From Ideonella sp. (GTDB lineage: Bacteria; Pseudomonadota; Gammaproteobacteria; Burkholderiales; Burkholderiaceae_C), in the NCBI GenBank assembly GCA_016721465.1, contig JADKIA010000036.1, forward strand, positions 81,001 through 145,000: a stretch of DNA of 64,000 bases. Direction: 5' to 3'. Positions 35,183 to 44,016 of this stretch are shown here, piece by piece. Both the position numbers and the translations under genes were made by a program. Every line of letters begins with the position of its first letter. Positions within the stretch are counted from its first letter, which is position 1. Below the pieces are notes generated by a model. The model was not told the DNA's origin, did not search any database, and worked only from the letters and a program-made list of their open reading frames with translations.

Positions 35183-36244
35183 CTACTCGCCGAACAATCC
35201 CCCGGCGGCCGAAGGCGGCGTCACACCCAGGTGCCGATAGGCCGCCAGCGTGGCGATTCGCCCGCGCGGTGTGCGCTGCAAGAAGCCCTGCTGAATGAGA
35301 AAAGGCTCGATCACATCCTCGATGGTGTCGCGCTCTTCTCCGATGGCAGCGGCCACGTTGTCCAGGCCCACCGGGCCACCGTCGAAGCGGTGGATCACGG
35401 CCTCCAGCAGTTTGCGGTCCATCAGATCGAAGCCTTCCGGGTCGACGTCGAGCATGGCCAGGGCCTTGTCGGCGATGGGGCGGCTGATCACGCCATCACC
35501 CTTGACCTGGGCGTAGTCACGCACCCGCCGCAGCAGCCGGTTGGCAATCCGGGGCGTGCCGCGCGATCGGCGGGCGATCTCGAAGGCGCCTTCGTCCTGG
35601 ATCGGCACCTCCAGCAGCCGCGCCGAGCGCAGCACGATGGTGCCCAATTCGGCCGGGGTGTAGAACTCCAGCCGCGCCACGATGCCAAAGCGGTCGCGCA
35701 GCGGGTTGGTGAGCATCCCGGCGCGTGTGGTGGCGCCCACCAGGGTGAAGGGCTGCAGGTCCAGCTTGATCGAGCGTGCGGCCGGACCTTCGCCGATCAT
35801 GATGTCGATCTGGTAGTCCTCCAGCGCGGGGTAGAGGATCTCCTCGACCACCGGGCTCAGCCGGTGGATCTCGTCGATGAACAGCACATCGTTCTTCTCG
35901 AGGTTGGTGAGGATGGCGGCCAGATCCTTGGGTTTTTCCAGCACCGGACCGGAGGTCTGGCGCAGGTTCACGCCCAACTCGGCCGCGATGATGTGGCTGA
36001 GCGTGGTCTTGCCCAAGCCTGGCGGGCCGAACAGCAGCACGTGGTCGAGCGCTTCGGCGCGGCCGCGCGTGGCCGAGATGAAGATCTCCAATTGCTCGCG
36101 TGCCTTGGCCTGGCCGATGTAGTCCTGCAGCCGCTTGGGGCGCAGCGCGCGCTCCAGGGCCTCTTCCTGCGGGGACTGGTGGGTGGCCGCCACCACGCGA
36201 GGCAACTCGGGTGCGGGTGCGAAGTCGTCGGTCTGGATGCCCAT
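35183..36244 (-). CDS. ruvB: Holliday junction branch migration helicase RuvB
   Basis: Hexameric AAA+ motor that drives branch migration with RuvA. The 353-residue protein has Walker A GPPGLGKTTL, Walker B FIDEIHRL, sensor region GATTRAGMLTNPLRDRFG and a C-terminal winged helix with TPRGRIATLAAYRHLG. I prefer the ATG at 36244, giving MGIQTDDF as in related bacteria; a GTG at 36262 would add six residues. It lies 58 bases downstream of ruvA on the minus strand. Confidence 0.96.
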   Translation of the reverse strand: MGIQTDDFAPAPELPRVVAATHQSPQEEALERALRPKRLQDYIGQAKAREQLEIFISATRGRAEALDHVLLFGPPGLGKTTLSHIIAAELGVNLRQTSGPVLEKPKDLAAILTNLEKNDVLFIDEIHRLSPVVEEILYPALEDYQIDIMIGEGPAARSIKLDLQPFTLVGATTRAGMLTNPLRDRFGIVARLEFYTPAELGTIVLRSARLLEVPIQDEGAFEIARRSRGTPRIANRLLRRVRDYAQVKGDGVISRPIADKALAMLDVDPEGFDLMDRKLLEAVIHRFDGGPVGLDNVAAAIGEERDTIEDVIEPFLIQQGFLQRTPRGRIATLAAYRHLGVTPPSAAGGLFGE

Positions 36245-36302
36245 ACAGTGATTGTCCACCACCGCCAGGCGGCTGACCAGCGCGCGCCGGCGGCCATCGG
36301 AC

Positions 36303-36878
36303 TCAGCGCGACAGGCCCTTCAAGGCGAGCTTGATGCCTTCGCTCACACCCACGTCAGGCGGCAATGCCTTCAAGGCGGCGGCGGCTTCGCGTTCGTTGT
36401 AGCCGAGGGCCTGCAGGGCTTGCACGATGTCGGCTTGCGCATCGTTCATCAACACCGCACCCGGCGTGGCCAGCTCGGGCCCCAGCTTGCCCTTGAGCTC
36501 CAGCAGCAGCCGCTCTGCGGTCTTCTTGCCGATGCCGGGGACCTTGACCAGCCGACCGGCCTGTTGCTGCGCAATGGCTTGGGTGAGCTCGGCGACCGAC
36601 AATCCCGACAGGATCGACAGTGCGGTGCGCGGCCCCACCCCCGAGATGCGGATGAGCAGGCGGAATGCGCTGCGCTCGGCGGCGGTGAGGAAACCGAAGA
36701 GCTGTTGCGCGTCCTCGCGCACCACGAAGTGCGTGAGCAGCGTGGCGCGCTCACCGAGCGCCGGCAGGTTGTAGAAGCTGCTCATCGGCACATCGAGCTC
36801 GTAGCCGACGCCACCCACGTCGATGAGCACGAGCGGGGGCGATTTCTCCGCAATGACGCCAGTGAGCCGTCCGATCAT
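36303..36878 (-). CDS. ruvA: Holliday junction DNA helicase subunit RuvA
   Basis: Tetrameric Holliday-junction-binding subunit, 191 residues. It starts MIGRLTGVIAEK, contains the helix-hairpin-helix pair (ISGVGPRTALSILSGLS and VPGIGKKTAERLLLELK) and ends with the mobile RuvB-contacting domain (LQALGYNEREAAAALKAL). The chosen ATG is at 36878; the open frame upstream has no further support. It lies between the response regulator and ruvB, all on the minus strand. Confidence 0.96.
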   Translation of the reverse strand: MIGRLTGVIAEKSPPLVLIDVGGVGYELDVPMSSFYNLPALGERATLLTHFVVREDAQQLFGFLTAAERSAFRLLIRISGVGPRTALSILSGLSVAELTQAIAQQQAGRLVKVPGIGKKTAERLLLELKGKLGPELATPGAVLMNDAQADIVQALQALGYNEREAAAALKALPPDVGVSEGIKLALKGLSR

Positions 36879-36928
36879 GGAGCGGCATTGTGCAGGAGCC
36901 GGCAAGCCAGCCCCGCAGGCTTGCGCCC

Positions 36929-37579
36929 TTACCGGCGGAAGAGGCCGAGTCGCTGCGCTTCCAGCGCGGCCTCGGCACGCGAACTCACGTTGAGCTTGCG
37001 GTAGATCTGCTTCACGTAGTCGGCAATGGTGTGGCGCGACAGGCTCAGCTGCACGCCGATCTCGGGCAAGGTGAAGCCCTTGGCCACGCGCAGCAGCACC
37101 TCACTCTCGCGCTCGGTGAGCGAGACCTCGGGCATGTTGGATGCCACTGGCAGCGGCTGCGAGGCAAAGTACTTGATCACCTTGCGGGCGATGGACGGCG
37201 ACAGCGGCGGCTCACCTTGGCTGATGCGGGTGAGTTGCTCGGTGATCAATTCGCGCGACTGTTCTTTCAGGATGTAGCCATAGGCACCGGCTTGCAGCGC
37301 TGGGAACAGGTGCTCGTCGTCGTCGTGGATCGTGACCACCACCGATTGCGCGTCTGGCTGCGCATCGCGCAACGCGGCCACCACGTCGGTGCCCGAGCCG
37401 TCGGGCAGGCCCAGATCGATCAGGCCCAGGTCGAACTTCTCTCCCGATGACACATGCGCCAGCGCGTCCTGCACGCGCGAACATTCGGTGATGCGGGCCG
37501 TGGGGAACACCTGCAGCACCAGGCTCTTGAGCCAGGCGCGAATCTCGTGCAGGTCTTCGAGCAGCAGGATGTTGTTCAT
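36929..37579 (-). CDS. LuxR/NarL-type response regulator
   Basis: Two-component regulator, 216 residues. The receiver has the acidic pair in LLLEDLHE, phosphoacceptor Asp at residue 55 (LIDLGLPDGSG), and the conserved Lys in GYILKEQS. The C-terminal LuxR helix-turn-helix contains LTERESEVLLRVAKGFTLPE and TIADYVKQIYRKLNV. The start MNNILLLED is the ATG at 37579. The histidine kinase gene lies 46 bases upstream on the same strand, so it is almost certainly the partner. Confidence 0.93.
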   Translation of the reverse strand: MNNILLLEDLHEIRAWLKSLVLQVFPTARITECSRVQDALAHVSSGEKFDLGLIDLGLPDGSGTDVVAALRDAQPDAQSVVVTIHDDDEHLFPALQAGAYGYILKEQSRELITEQLTRISQGEPPLSPSIARKVIKYFASQPLPVASNMPEVSLTERESEVLLRVAKGFTLPEIGVQLSLSRHTIADYVKQIYRKLNVSSRAEAALEAQRLGLFRR

Positions 37580-37625
37580 GGGTTGGAGGCGAGCCATAGC
37601 CAGGGCGAATCATCGTAGCAGTGGC

Positions 37626-39530
37626 TCAGCGCGCGGTGACATGCCGATCCAGGGGCAACGTGAGACGTATCACGGTTCCATAGCCAGGCCCCGATTCCAC
37701 CAGGCACTGCCCCTGCAATTGCTTGGCGCGGCCCTTCATGCTGGCCATGCCATGGCCCTTGTCCAGGCGCCCGTCCAGCGCGGCAGGGATGCCATTGCCG
37801 TTGTCCTGGATGACGAGTTGGAAGTCGCCCTCCGCCAGGATGCAGCGGATCGAGCAGCGCGTGGCGCCGCTGTGCTTGATCACATTGCTCACCGCCTCGC
37901 GCATGATGCGGGTGGTCTGGACGAAGGCGCGGGCCGAAAGCGTCTGCGGCACGTCTTCCTCGGATGGCGCTTGCCACTCCGTCTCCACGCCGGACTGGGT
38001 CAAGCGCGACACCACCTCGGCCCGCCAGTCGCCCAGCGCATCGGCCAGGCGCATCGGCTTGCCGGTGAGGCCGCGAACCGACAGTCGCATTTCTTCCAGC
38101 GCCTCGCGCGCCAGCGTCGAGATGCGCTCGTTGTCGCTGGTGTGCACGATGGTGAGCAGTTTGGCGCCCAGGTCGTCGTGCAGGTCGGCGGCGATCCGCT
38201 TGCGCTCGCGCTCGGTCACCTGCTCCACCTTCAAATCGGCCAGCTGGGCGAAGTTGCGTTCGATCTGAGCGGTCGCTTCGCGGATGCGAACCTCCAACTC
38301 GGCGCGGCCCTGCTCGGCCGACTGCAACGCGCGACCGTACTGTTGCACCAGGCGCATGCCCAGCACGACGAGCACCAATGCGGGCACGACCTGTGCCAAC
38401 AGCCCCACGCGTTCGTCCAACCCCAGGTGGTGGGCGAGGGATTCCGTCAGCAGGCCGAGCCCCAGCAGCACCAGCAACGGTGCCATCAGCCACAGTTGCG
38501 CGCGCTGGCGAGGCCGGACCTGCCTCAGGTAGAAGGTGGCCGCAACCACAAACTCGAGCGTCAGCGCGGCATACCAGACCGATGCCATGGCCTGCAGACG
38601 CTGCGGGCCGACCGCCAACAGGCTCAGCAGGATCACGCCGCACTGCAACGGCAGACCCAGGTCCAGCCATTGAAGACGGCGTCCCGCATAGCGCATGAGG
38701 AACTGCACTCCGGCCATCGTCACCACGCCCACCACGGTCACCAGCAGCACTTCGGTGCGCCGGTTGGACCAGGGCCAGTCGGTCACCCACAGTTGCGACA
38801 GCAGCAGCGCCCAGCCGATCATCAGCACGCCGAAATAGGCCAGATAGCTCTGTTTGCGGTGAAACCAGCCCAACACGAACATGAAGCCGCCCAGCAGCAC
38901 CAGCGTGCCGCTCAAGACCTCGGGCAGGCGCTGCGACAGGGCCAGACGCCTGTCGTGCGCCGGCGCCAGCAGGGCGTGTGGCCCCAGCACCACGGAGGAC
39001 AAACCGCCAGCCCTCACGCTGGAGCCCACCTCGCCCGGGGCAAAGCCTCGCACCGTGATGTCCAGCAGGTTGGTGCCCGACCGCAACAGCGCGGCAGGCA
39101 GCACCACCAGGTGGCGGCGCTGGCATTGCCGCGTCACTGGCTCTTCGATCTGCCCGCCCTGGTGCAGCTGCACACCATTCAGGCTGACCCACAGCGTGTT
39201 GCAGGCCCGCTCGATCGACAGGGCCAGCAGATCGTCGCCAACGCCAGCCGGCCTGTCGACGCGGAAGCGATAGACCGCCAGCCCGGACGGGCCGGGCCAC
39301 TGCTCGTTCCAGTCTTGCGGCAGGTTCACGGGGCGTGACTGAGTCCAGTCCGGTGCGGTACCGGGCTGCAACGCAACGACTTGGGCGTGGTCCAGCAGCC
39401 AGGGCAGCGGCGTGGCGGCTTCGGCGAGGCCCAGGACCAACAAAGCCAGCCAGCCCGTCAACCGGACGGCGCCACGCAGCAGGCAGGCGGCGACGGCGCG
39501 AGGCAGATCGAGGATGAACGGGTGCGGCAT
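37626..39530 (-). CDS. Membrane histidine kinase with jelly-roll sensor and 7TM region
   Basis: NarX/DesK-class sensor kinase, 634 residues. After a signal or first helix (about 14-38), an extracytoplasmic beta-rich domain (about 40-195, with LNGVQLHQGG and GTNLLDITVRG) resembles sugar-binding jelly-roll/7TMR-DISMED sensors. About seven membrane helices follow, then a coiled coil and the HisKA_3 box with the phosphoacceptor at H451 in IAADLHDDLGAKLL. The ATPase has NVIKHSGA and DNGNG. The start ATG at 39530 (MPHPFILDL) is chosen over an ATG 35 codons upstream. Ligand is unknown. Confidence 0.9.
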   Translation of the reverse strand: MPHPFILDLPRAVAACLLRGAVRLTGWLALLVLGLAEAATPLPWLLDHAQVVALQPGTAPDWTQSRPVNLPQDWNEQWPGPSGLAVYRFRVDRPAGVGDDLLALSIERACNTLWVSLNGVQLHQGGQIEEPVTRQCQRRHLVVLPAALLRSGTNLLDITVRGFAPGEVGSSVRAGGLSSVVLGPHALLAPAHDRRLALSQRLPEVLSGTLVLLGGFMFVLGWFHRKQSYLAYFGVLMIGWALLLSQLWVTDWPWSNRRTEVLLVTVVGVVTMAGVQFLMRYAGRRLQWLDLGLPLQCGVILLSLLAVGPQRLQAMASVWYAALTLEFVVAATFYLRQVRPRQRAQLWLMAPLLVLLGLGLLTESLAHHLGLDERVGLLAQVVPALVLVVLGMRLVQQYGRALQSAEQGRAELEVRIREATAQIERNFAQLADLKVEQVTERERKRIAADLHDDLGAKLLTIVHTSDNERISTLAREALEEMRLSVRGLTGKPMRLADALGDWRAEVVSRLTQSGVETEWQAPSEEDVPQTLSARAFVQTTRIMREAVSNVIKHSGATRCSIRCILAEGDFQLVIQDNGNGIPAALDGRLDKGHGMASMKGRAKQLQGQCLVESGPGYGTVIRLTLPLDRHVTAR

Positions 39531-39618
39531 GGCTGGTGATTCTGCAGCCGGCGCGTTGGTGCGCAACGTTGGAGAATTGCCGCCTTGCCGGACATCTGCG
39601 CGATCAGCGCCATTCCAA

Positions 39619-40602
39619 GTGATCTTCAACCACACCTTCGAGCCTCAGGACAACCGCCGCCTGGCCCACCTGTGCGGCGCGCTGGATGAGCATCTGCGCA
39701 GCATCGAGGCCGCCATGGACGTGCAGATCGTGCGCCGTGAGTGCACGTTCCGGGTGGAGGGCAAGCGCCATGCGGGTCGCCGCACGATCGATTTGCTGCA
39801 GACCTTGTACGCCAAGGCGGCCAGGCCCATCAAGCCCGATCACCTGCAGTTGATGTTGGTCGAGGCGCGTGCGCCGGTCGCCACCAAGGCGCCAGGTGCT
39901 GCACAGGCAGCGAGCGTGCCTGGCACCCCCGAGATCGTGCTGCACACCCGGCGCAGTGATCTGCGTGGCCGCACGCCCAACCAGGTGCAATACCTGCGCA
40001 ACATCCTCTCGCACGACATCACCTTGGGCATTGGCCCGGCCGGCACCGGCAAGACCTTTCTGGCGGTGGCTTGTGCGGTGGATGCCTTGGAGCGCAGTGG
40101 TGTGCAGCGCATCGTGCTCACGCGTCCGGCGGTGGAGGCGGGCGAGCGCCTTGGCTTCCTGCCCGGTGACCTGGCACAGAAAGTGGACCCCTATCTTCGT
40201 CCGCTGTACGACGCGCTCTACGACCTGATGGGGTTTGACCGCGTCACGGCCGCCTTTGACAAGGGGCTGCTGGAGATCGCGCCGCTGGCCTTCATGCGCG
40301 GGCGCACGCTCAACCACTCTTTTGTCATCCTGGACGAGGCGCAGAACACCACGCCGGAGCAGATGAAGATGTTCCTCACCCGCATCGGCTTCGGCTCGCG
40401 GGCGGTGGTCACCGGCGACGTCAGTCAAGTCGACCTGCCCAAGGGGGCGGCCTCGGGCCTGGTGGAAGCCGAGGCCATCCTGCGCGATGTGCGCGGCATC
40501 GCGGTGAGCCGTTTCACGGCGGCCGATGTGGTGCGACACCCGTTGGTGGCCCGAATCGTCGAAGCCTACGAGGCCAGCGACGCGAAGGTGCGCAAGCCAT
40601 GA
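39619..40602 (+). CDS. phoH: PhoH family protein
   Basis: ATPase related to PhoH/YbeZ, 327 residues. The N-terminal KH-like region (VQIVRRECTFRVEGKR) precedes a P-loop GPAGTGKT at residues 139-146, then LTRPAVEAGERLGFLPGDL and the Walker B segment FVILDEAQNTT. The GTG at 39619 is chosen because it aligns with the usual family start (IFNHTFEPQDN). It overlaps ybeY by four bases, and the ybeZ-ybeY pairing is well known in proteobacteria, where both act in RNA or ribosome maturation. Confidence 0.93.
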   Translation: MIFNHTFEPQDNRRLAHLCGALDEHLRSIEAAMDVQIVRRECTFRVEGKRHAGRRTIDLLQTLYAKAARPIKPDHLQLMLVEARAPVATKAPGAAQAASVPGTPEIVLHTRRSDLRGRTPNQVQYLRNILSHDITLGIGPAGTGKTFLAVACAVDALERSGVQRIVLTRPAVEAGERLGFLPGDLAQKVDPYLRPLYDALYDLMGFDRVTAAFDKGLLEIAPLAFMRGRTLNHSFVILDEAQNTTPEQMKMFLTRIGFGSRAVVTGDVSQVDLPKGAASGLVEAEAILRDVRGIAVSRFTAADVVRHPLVARIVEAYEASDAKVRKP

Positions 40603-41039
40603 AACCTGTGCTGCGCTTGTCGCTGCAGTTTGTCGATCCGCGATTCCGAACCCAGGTGCCGCGCCACCGTGTGTTGCGCTGGTTGCGTGCGGCGCTGGAA
40701 CTGCCCGCCGAGTTGACGGTGCGGGTGGTGGGTGAAGGCGAAGGCCGGGCACTGAACCGCGACTTTCGGCGCAAGGACTACGCCACCAACGTGCTCACCT
40801 TCGACTACCAGCACGAACCCGTGGTCGTGGCCGACCTGGTGCTGACCGCCCCCGTCGTGGAACGCGAGGCCCTGGAACTTGGCGTGCCGGTCGACGCGCA
40901 TTTTGCGCACCTGCTCGTGCACGGTGCCCTGCACGCGCAGGGCTACGACCACGAGTCCGAGGGGGAGGCGGCGGCGATGGAGGCGCGCGAAAGCGAGGTC
41001 ATGCTCGGCCTGGGCCTGCACGACCCCTATGCCCGATAG
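40599..41039 (+). CDS. ybeY: Endoribonuclease YbeY (rRNA maturation)
   Basis: Zinc-dependent RNase of 146 residues, involved in 16S rRNA 3' maturation and ribosome quality control. The metal site is HGALHAQGYDH at 108-118, with H108, H112 and H118. RRKDYATNVLTFDY is the family motif for the substrate channel. It starts within the phoH stop (ATGA), so the two are translationally coupled. It converges with hemB, 21 bases away. Confidence 0.95.
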   Translation: MKPVLRLSLQFVDPRFRTQVPRHRVLRWLRAALELPAELTVRVVGEGEGRALNRDFRRKDYATNVLTFDYQHEPVVVADLVLTAPVVEREALELGVPVDAHFAHLLVHGALHAQGYDHESEGEAAAMEARESEVMLGLGLHDPYAR

Positions 41040-41060
41040 GGCAGGTCAGGGCATGTCGCC

Positions 41061-42065
41061 TCAGCCCTGGCGCATCAGCCGTGCCGCGTCCAATGCGAAA
41101 TAGGTGAGGATGCCATCTGCGCCGGCGCGCTTGAAGGCCAGCAGGGATTCCATCATTACTGCATCGCGTTGCAGCCAGCCGTTGGCGGCGGCAGCCTGCA
41201 GCATGGCGTACTCGCCACTCACCTGGTAGGCGAATGTGGGCACACGGAATTCGTCCTTCACGCGGCGCACGATGTCCAGGTAGGGCATGCCCGGTTTGAC
41301 CATCACCATGTCCGCACCTTCGGCCAGGTCGAGCGCCACTTCGCGCAGCGCCTCGTCGCTGTTGCCCGGGTCCATCTGGTAGGCCTTCTTGTCGCTTTTT
41401 CCGAGGTTCGCGGCCGAGCCGACCGCGTCGCGGAACGGGCCGTAAAAGGCGCTCGCGTACTTGGCGCTGTAGGCCATGATGCGGGTGTGGATGTGGCCGG
41501 CGCCCTCCAACGCCTGGCGAATGGCGCCGATGCGGCCGTCCATCATGTCGCTGGGCGCCACGATGTCCACGCCGGCGGCAGCCTGCACCAGTGCCTGATC
41601 GCGCAGCACGGCCACGGTGGCGTCGTTGACGATGTAGCCGGAGTCGTCCAGCAGGCCGTCCTGGCCATGCGACGTGAAGGGGTCCAGCGCCACGTCCGTC
41701 AGCACGCCCAGGCCGGGGCAATGCTGTTTCAAGGCACGTACCGCGCGCGGCACCAGGCCTTCGGGATTGGTGGCCTCGCGCCCGTCGGGTGTCTTCAGCG
41801 ATGGATCGATCACTGGGAACAATGCAATCACCGGTATGCCGAGCGCGACGCACTGCTCGGCCATGGGCAGCAGGCGGTCGATGCTCAGCCGCTGGACCCC
41901 CGGCATGCTGGCCACATCTTGACATTGGTTGCTGCCGTCCAGCACGAACACCGGCCAGATCAAGTCGGACGGGTGCAGGCGGTGTTCGCGCACCAGGTCG
42001 CGGGTGAAGGCGTCGCGGCGGAGGCGGCGGGGGCGATTGGCGGGGAATGGGGCGGGTCTGAACAT
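41061..42065 (-). CDS. hemB: Delta-aminolevulinic acid dehydratase (porphobilinogen synthase)
   Basis: Condenses two 5-aminolevulinate molecules to porphobilinogen in tetrapyrrole synthesis. The 334-residue protein has both active-site lysines, in YSAKYASAFYGPFR and MVKPGMPYLDIV. At the metal segment it reads TDVALDPFTSHGQDG, i.e. aspartate instead of the zinc-binding cysteines of the E. coli/human enzyme, so it belongs to the Mg/aspartate-rich type. The start ATG at 42065 (MFRPAPFP) leaves a 269-base gap to divergent hemJ; open codons further upstream are spurious. Confidence 0.96.
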   Translation of the reverse strand: MFRPAPFPANRPRRLRRDAFTRDLVREHRLHPSDLIWPVFVLDGSNQCQDVASMPGVQRLSIDRLLPMAEQCVALGIPVIALFPVIDPSLKTPDGREATNPEGLVPRAVRALKQHCPGLGVLTDVALDPFTSHGQDGLLDDSGYIVNDATVAVLRDQALVQAAAGVDIVAPSDMMDGRIGAIRQALEGAGHIHTRIMAYSAKYASAFYGPFRDAVGSAANLGKSDKKAYQMDPGNSDEALREVALDLAEGADMVMVKPGMPYLDIVRRVKDEFRVPTFAYQVSGEYAMLQAAAANGWLQRDAVMMESLLAFKRAGADGILTYFALDAARLMRQG

Positions 42066-42189
42066 GCTCTTTACGATCCTGTGGCGTCGACAACACGGCT
42101 CGGGGGGCACCCCCGGAATGGGTGGGGACCGCGGGGTTTGAAAGCGGCGTAATCGGCGAAGAAAACGGGCCGATATGCTAGTATTGATA

Positions 42190-42303
42190 TTGGATGATAG
42201 CCGCGAGGCCGTCGTCCCCTGCTTTTCCTCCCTGAGCAGGTGCCTTGGCGCGATGACAGCGATGAGGCTTGCCACCCCAGCCCCTGGCTGGGGTTCTTTT
42301 TTT
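42190..42303 (+). ncRNA. Candidate small RNA or hemJ leader attenuator
   Basis: The hemB-hemJ gap ends with a perfect 8-bp hairpin (42275-42282 with 42286-42293, CCT loop) followed by TTCTTTTTTT, a strong Rho-independent terminator on the plus strand with no gene before it. Upstream is a stem-loop, CCTGC/GCAGG (42218-42222 with 42236-42240), with an exposed CCTCCC loop. The 5' end is a guess, placed in the AT-rich stretch at 42174-42196. A 13-codon ATG frame (42194-42235) exists. It could be an independent sRNA or a conditional terminator 31 bases ahead of hemJ. Confidence 0.55.
42275..42303 (+). terminator. Rho-independent terminator upstream of hemJ
   Basis: 8-bp GC-rich stem with a 3-base loop and a 10-base T-rich tail (nine T). 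Reading direction is plus; the minus strand has no T-tract, so it cannot serve hemB. Confidence 0.88.
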
Positions 42304-42334
42304 GGCGCGCTGGACTTGCTGCTATCGTTCGCCG

Positions 42335-42775
42335 ATGGGCAATTCGTACCTGTGGGCCAAGGCCTTTCACATCGTCTTCATGGCCAGCTGGTTCGCGGCC
42401 CTGTTCTACCTGCCGCGGCTCTTCGTCAACCTGGCGATGGTACCGGCCCACAGCCATGCCGAACGCGAGCGCCTGCTGTTGATGTCGCGCAAGCTCTATC
42501 GTTTCGGCCTGGTACTGATGGTGCCAGCGCTGGCACTGGGCCTGTGGCTGTGGTTGGGGCTGGGCATCGGCCTGGGGGGCGGGCAGTACTGGATGCATGC
42601 CAAGCTCACGCTGGTGCTGGGTGTGCTGGTCTACCAGCGGGTTTGTGCCGGCGTGTTGCGCCAGTTCGAGCAGATGGCCAACCGTCGCAGCCACAAGTGG
42701 TTCCGCGTCTTCAACGAGATCACGGTATTGATGTTCATCGGCATCGTGGTGCTGGTGGTGCTCAAGCCGTTTTGA
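42335..42775 (+). CDS. hemJ: HemJ-type protoporphyrinogen oxidase
   Basis: Membrane protein of 146 residues with four hydrophobic helices. KAFHIVFMASWFAALFYLPR holds the conserved histidine, and MHAKLTLVLGVLVYQ the conserved lysine of the HemJ/UPF0093 family. HemJ oxidises protoporphyrinogen IX to protoporphyrin IX late in haem synthesis. The location opposite hemB strengthens the call. The ATG at 42335 lies 31 bases after a strong terminator, which may regulate it. Confidence 0.9.
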   Translation: MGNSYLWAKAFHIVFMASWFAALFYLPRLFVNLAMVPAHSHAERERLLLMSRKLYRFGLVLMVPALALGLWLWLGLGIGLGGGQYWMHAKLTLVLGVLVYQRVCAGVLRQFEQMANRRSHKWFRVFNEITVLMFIGIVVLVVLKPF

Positions 42776-42836
42776 GGGCGCGAGCCCCGAGCGCCATGCG
42801 GCATGTGGATGACGCTCACCGGCAAGGACCGGGGCC

Positions 42837-43967
42837 GTGGCGCTGCTGAGGCGGGGTGTGCTGCGCCGCGAGCGCAGCTTGGCGGCCCGGTTGGCTGCGC
42901 TGTGGCTCGCCTTGATCGTCTATGCCAGCCTGTTCCCGTTTGTCGGCTGGCGCGTGCCGCCCGGCGTGCCCTTGGTGGACTTGTTGCGGCTGCCCTGGAC
43001 GCGGTGGATTCCAGGCTTCGATCCGCTTGCCAACCTGCTCGGCTACGTGCCCATGGGGCTGCTGCTGGTCCTGGCAGGGTCGCGCCAACGGCAGCCTGGC
43101 TGGACCGTGGTGTTGCAGGCGGTGCTGGCCGCGTCGATGTTGTCCTATGGCATGGAGGTGCTGCAGCAATTCGTGCCGCGACGCGTGCCGTCAGCGCAGG
43201 ACTGGATGCTCAACAGCGCGGGTGCCATGTTGGGCGTGGTGTTGGGTGTGGCAGTGCAGGCCCTGGGATGGCGCAGGCGCTGGCGCGGCATGCACGAGCG
43301 CTGGCTCGAAGGCGGGGGCAACGGCGCGGCCGTGCTCATGCTGCTGTGGCCCCTGGGGCTGTTGTTCCCGACACCGTTGCCGTTTGGCCAGGGACAGATC
43401 GGCGACCGACTGCGCGAGCTGGGCCTGGGCGCATTGGAAGGCGTGGCCTGGGCGGAGCCCTTGGCCAGCTGGCTGAGCAATACCGAAGTGTTCGAGCCTG
43501 CCTCAGCGGCCACCGAGTCCAGTGTGGCCGTGCTGGGCCTGTTGGCGCCGTGCCTGCTGGCCTATGCGGCGTCCAACCCCAGCTGGCGGCGCATCTGGCT
43601 GGGCCTGGGCGCGCCGCTGGTGGCGGCGGCCACCACCACACTGGCCACGGCGCTCAATTTCGGGCCGCAGCATGCGCTGGCCTGGATCACGCCGGGAGTG
43701 ACCAGCGCGATGGCCGTTGCCATGACGGCTTCGTTGCTGCTCGTTTGGATCGGGCCGCGACTGGCGGGTGCTCTGGCATTGGTCGTTATCACCGGCCTCG
43801 TGGTGCTGGTGCACACCGCACCCACCGATCCCTACTTCGCCGACAGCCTGCAGGCCTGGGAGCAGGGCAAGTTCATCCACTTTCACGGCCTGGCCAAGTG
43901 GGTGGGGTGGCTGTGGCCCTATGCTGCCATGACCTGGTTGCTGGGGCGCTTGCGGCGGGTTGACTGA
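42837..43967 (+). CDS. VanZ family membrane protein
   Basis: Polytopic membrane protein, 376 residues, with perhaps ten helices. The N-terminal half fits VanZ-like proteins: ASLFPFVGWRVP, then FDPLANLLGYVPMGLLL and GMEVLQQFVPRRVPSAQDWM and LNSAGAMLG. VanZ proteins have been linked to glycopeptide tolerance, but in most bacteria the role is unknown. The start is uncertain: GTG at 42837 is used, 61 bases after hemJ. The C-terminal half is less conserved and hydrophobic. Confidence 0.82.
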   Translation: MALLRRGVLRRERSLAARLAALWLALIVYASLFPFVGWRVPPGVPLVDLLRLPWTRWIPGFDPLANLLGYVPMGLLLVLAGSRQRQPGWTVVLQAVLAASMLSYGMEVLQQFVPRRVPSAQDWMLNSAGAMLGVVLGVAVQALGWRRRWRGMHERWLEGGGNGAAVLMLLWPLGLLFPTPLPFGQGQIGDRLRELGLGALEGVAWAEPLASWLSNTEVFEPASAATESSVAVLGLLAPCLLAYAASNPSWRRIWLGLGAPLVAAATTTLATALNFGPQHALAWITPGVTSAMAVAMTASLLLVWIGPRLAGALALVVITGLVVLVHTAPTDPYFADSLQAWEQGKFIHFHGLAKWVGWLWPYAAMTWLLGRLRRVD

Positions 43968-44016
43968 GCAAGCGACCGGCCTGGGGTTTTCCCGCGGCTG
44001 CCTACAATCGCGGCGA

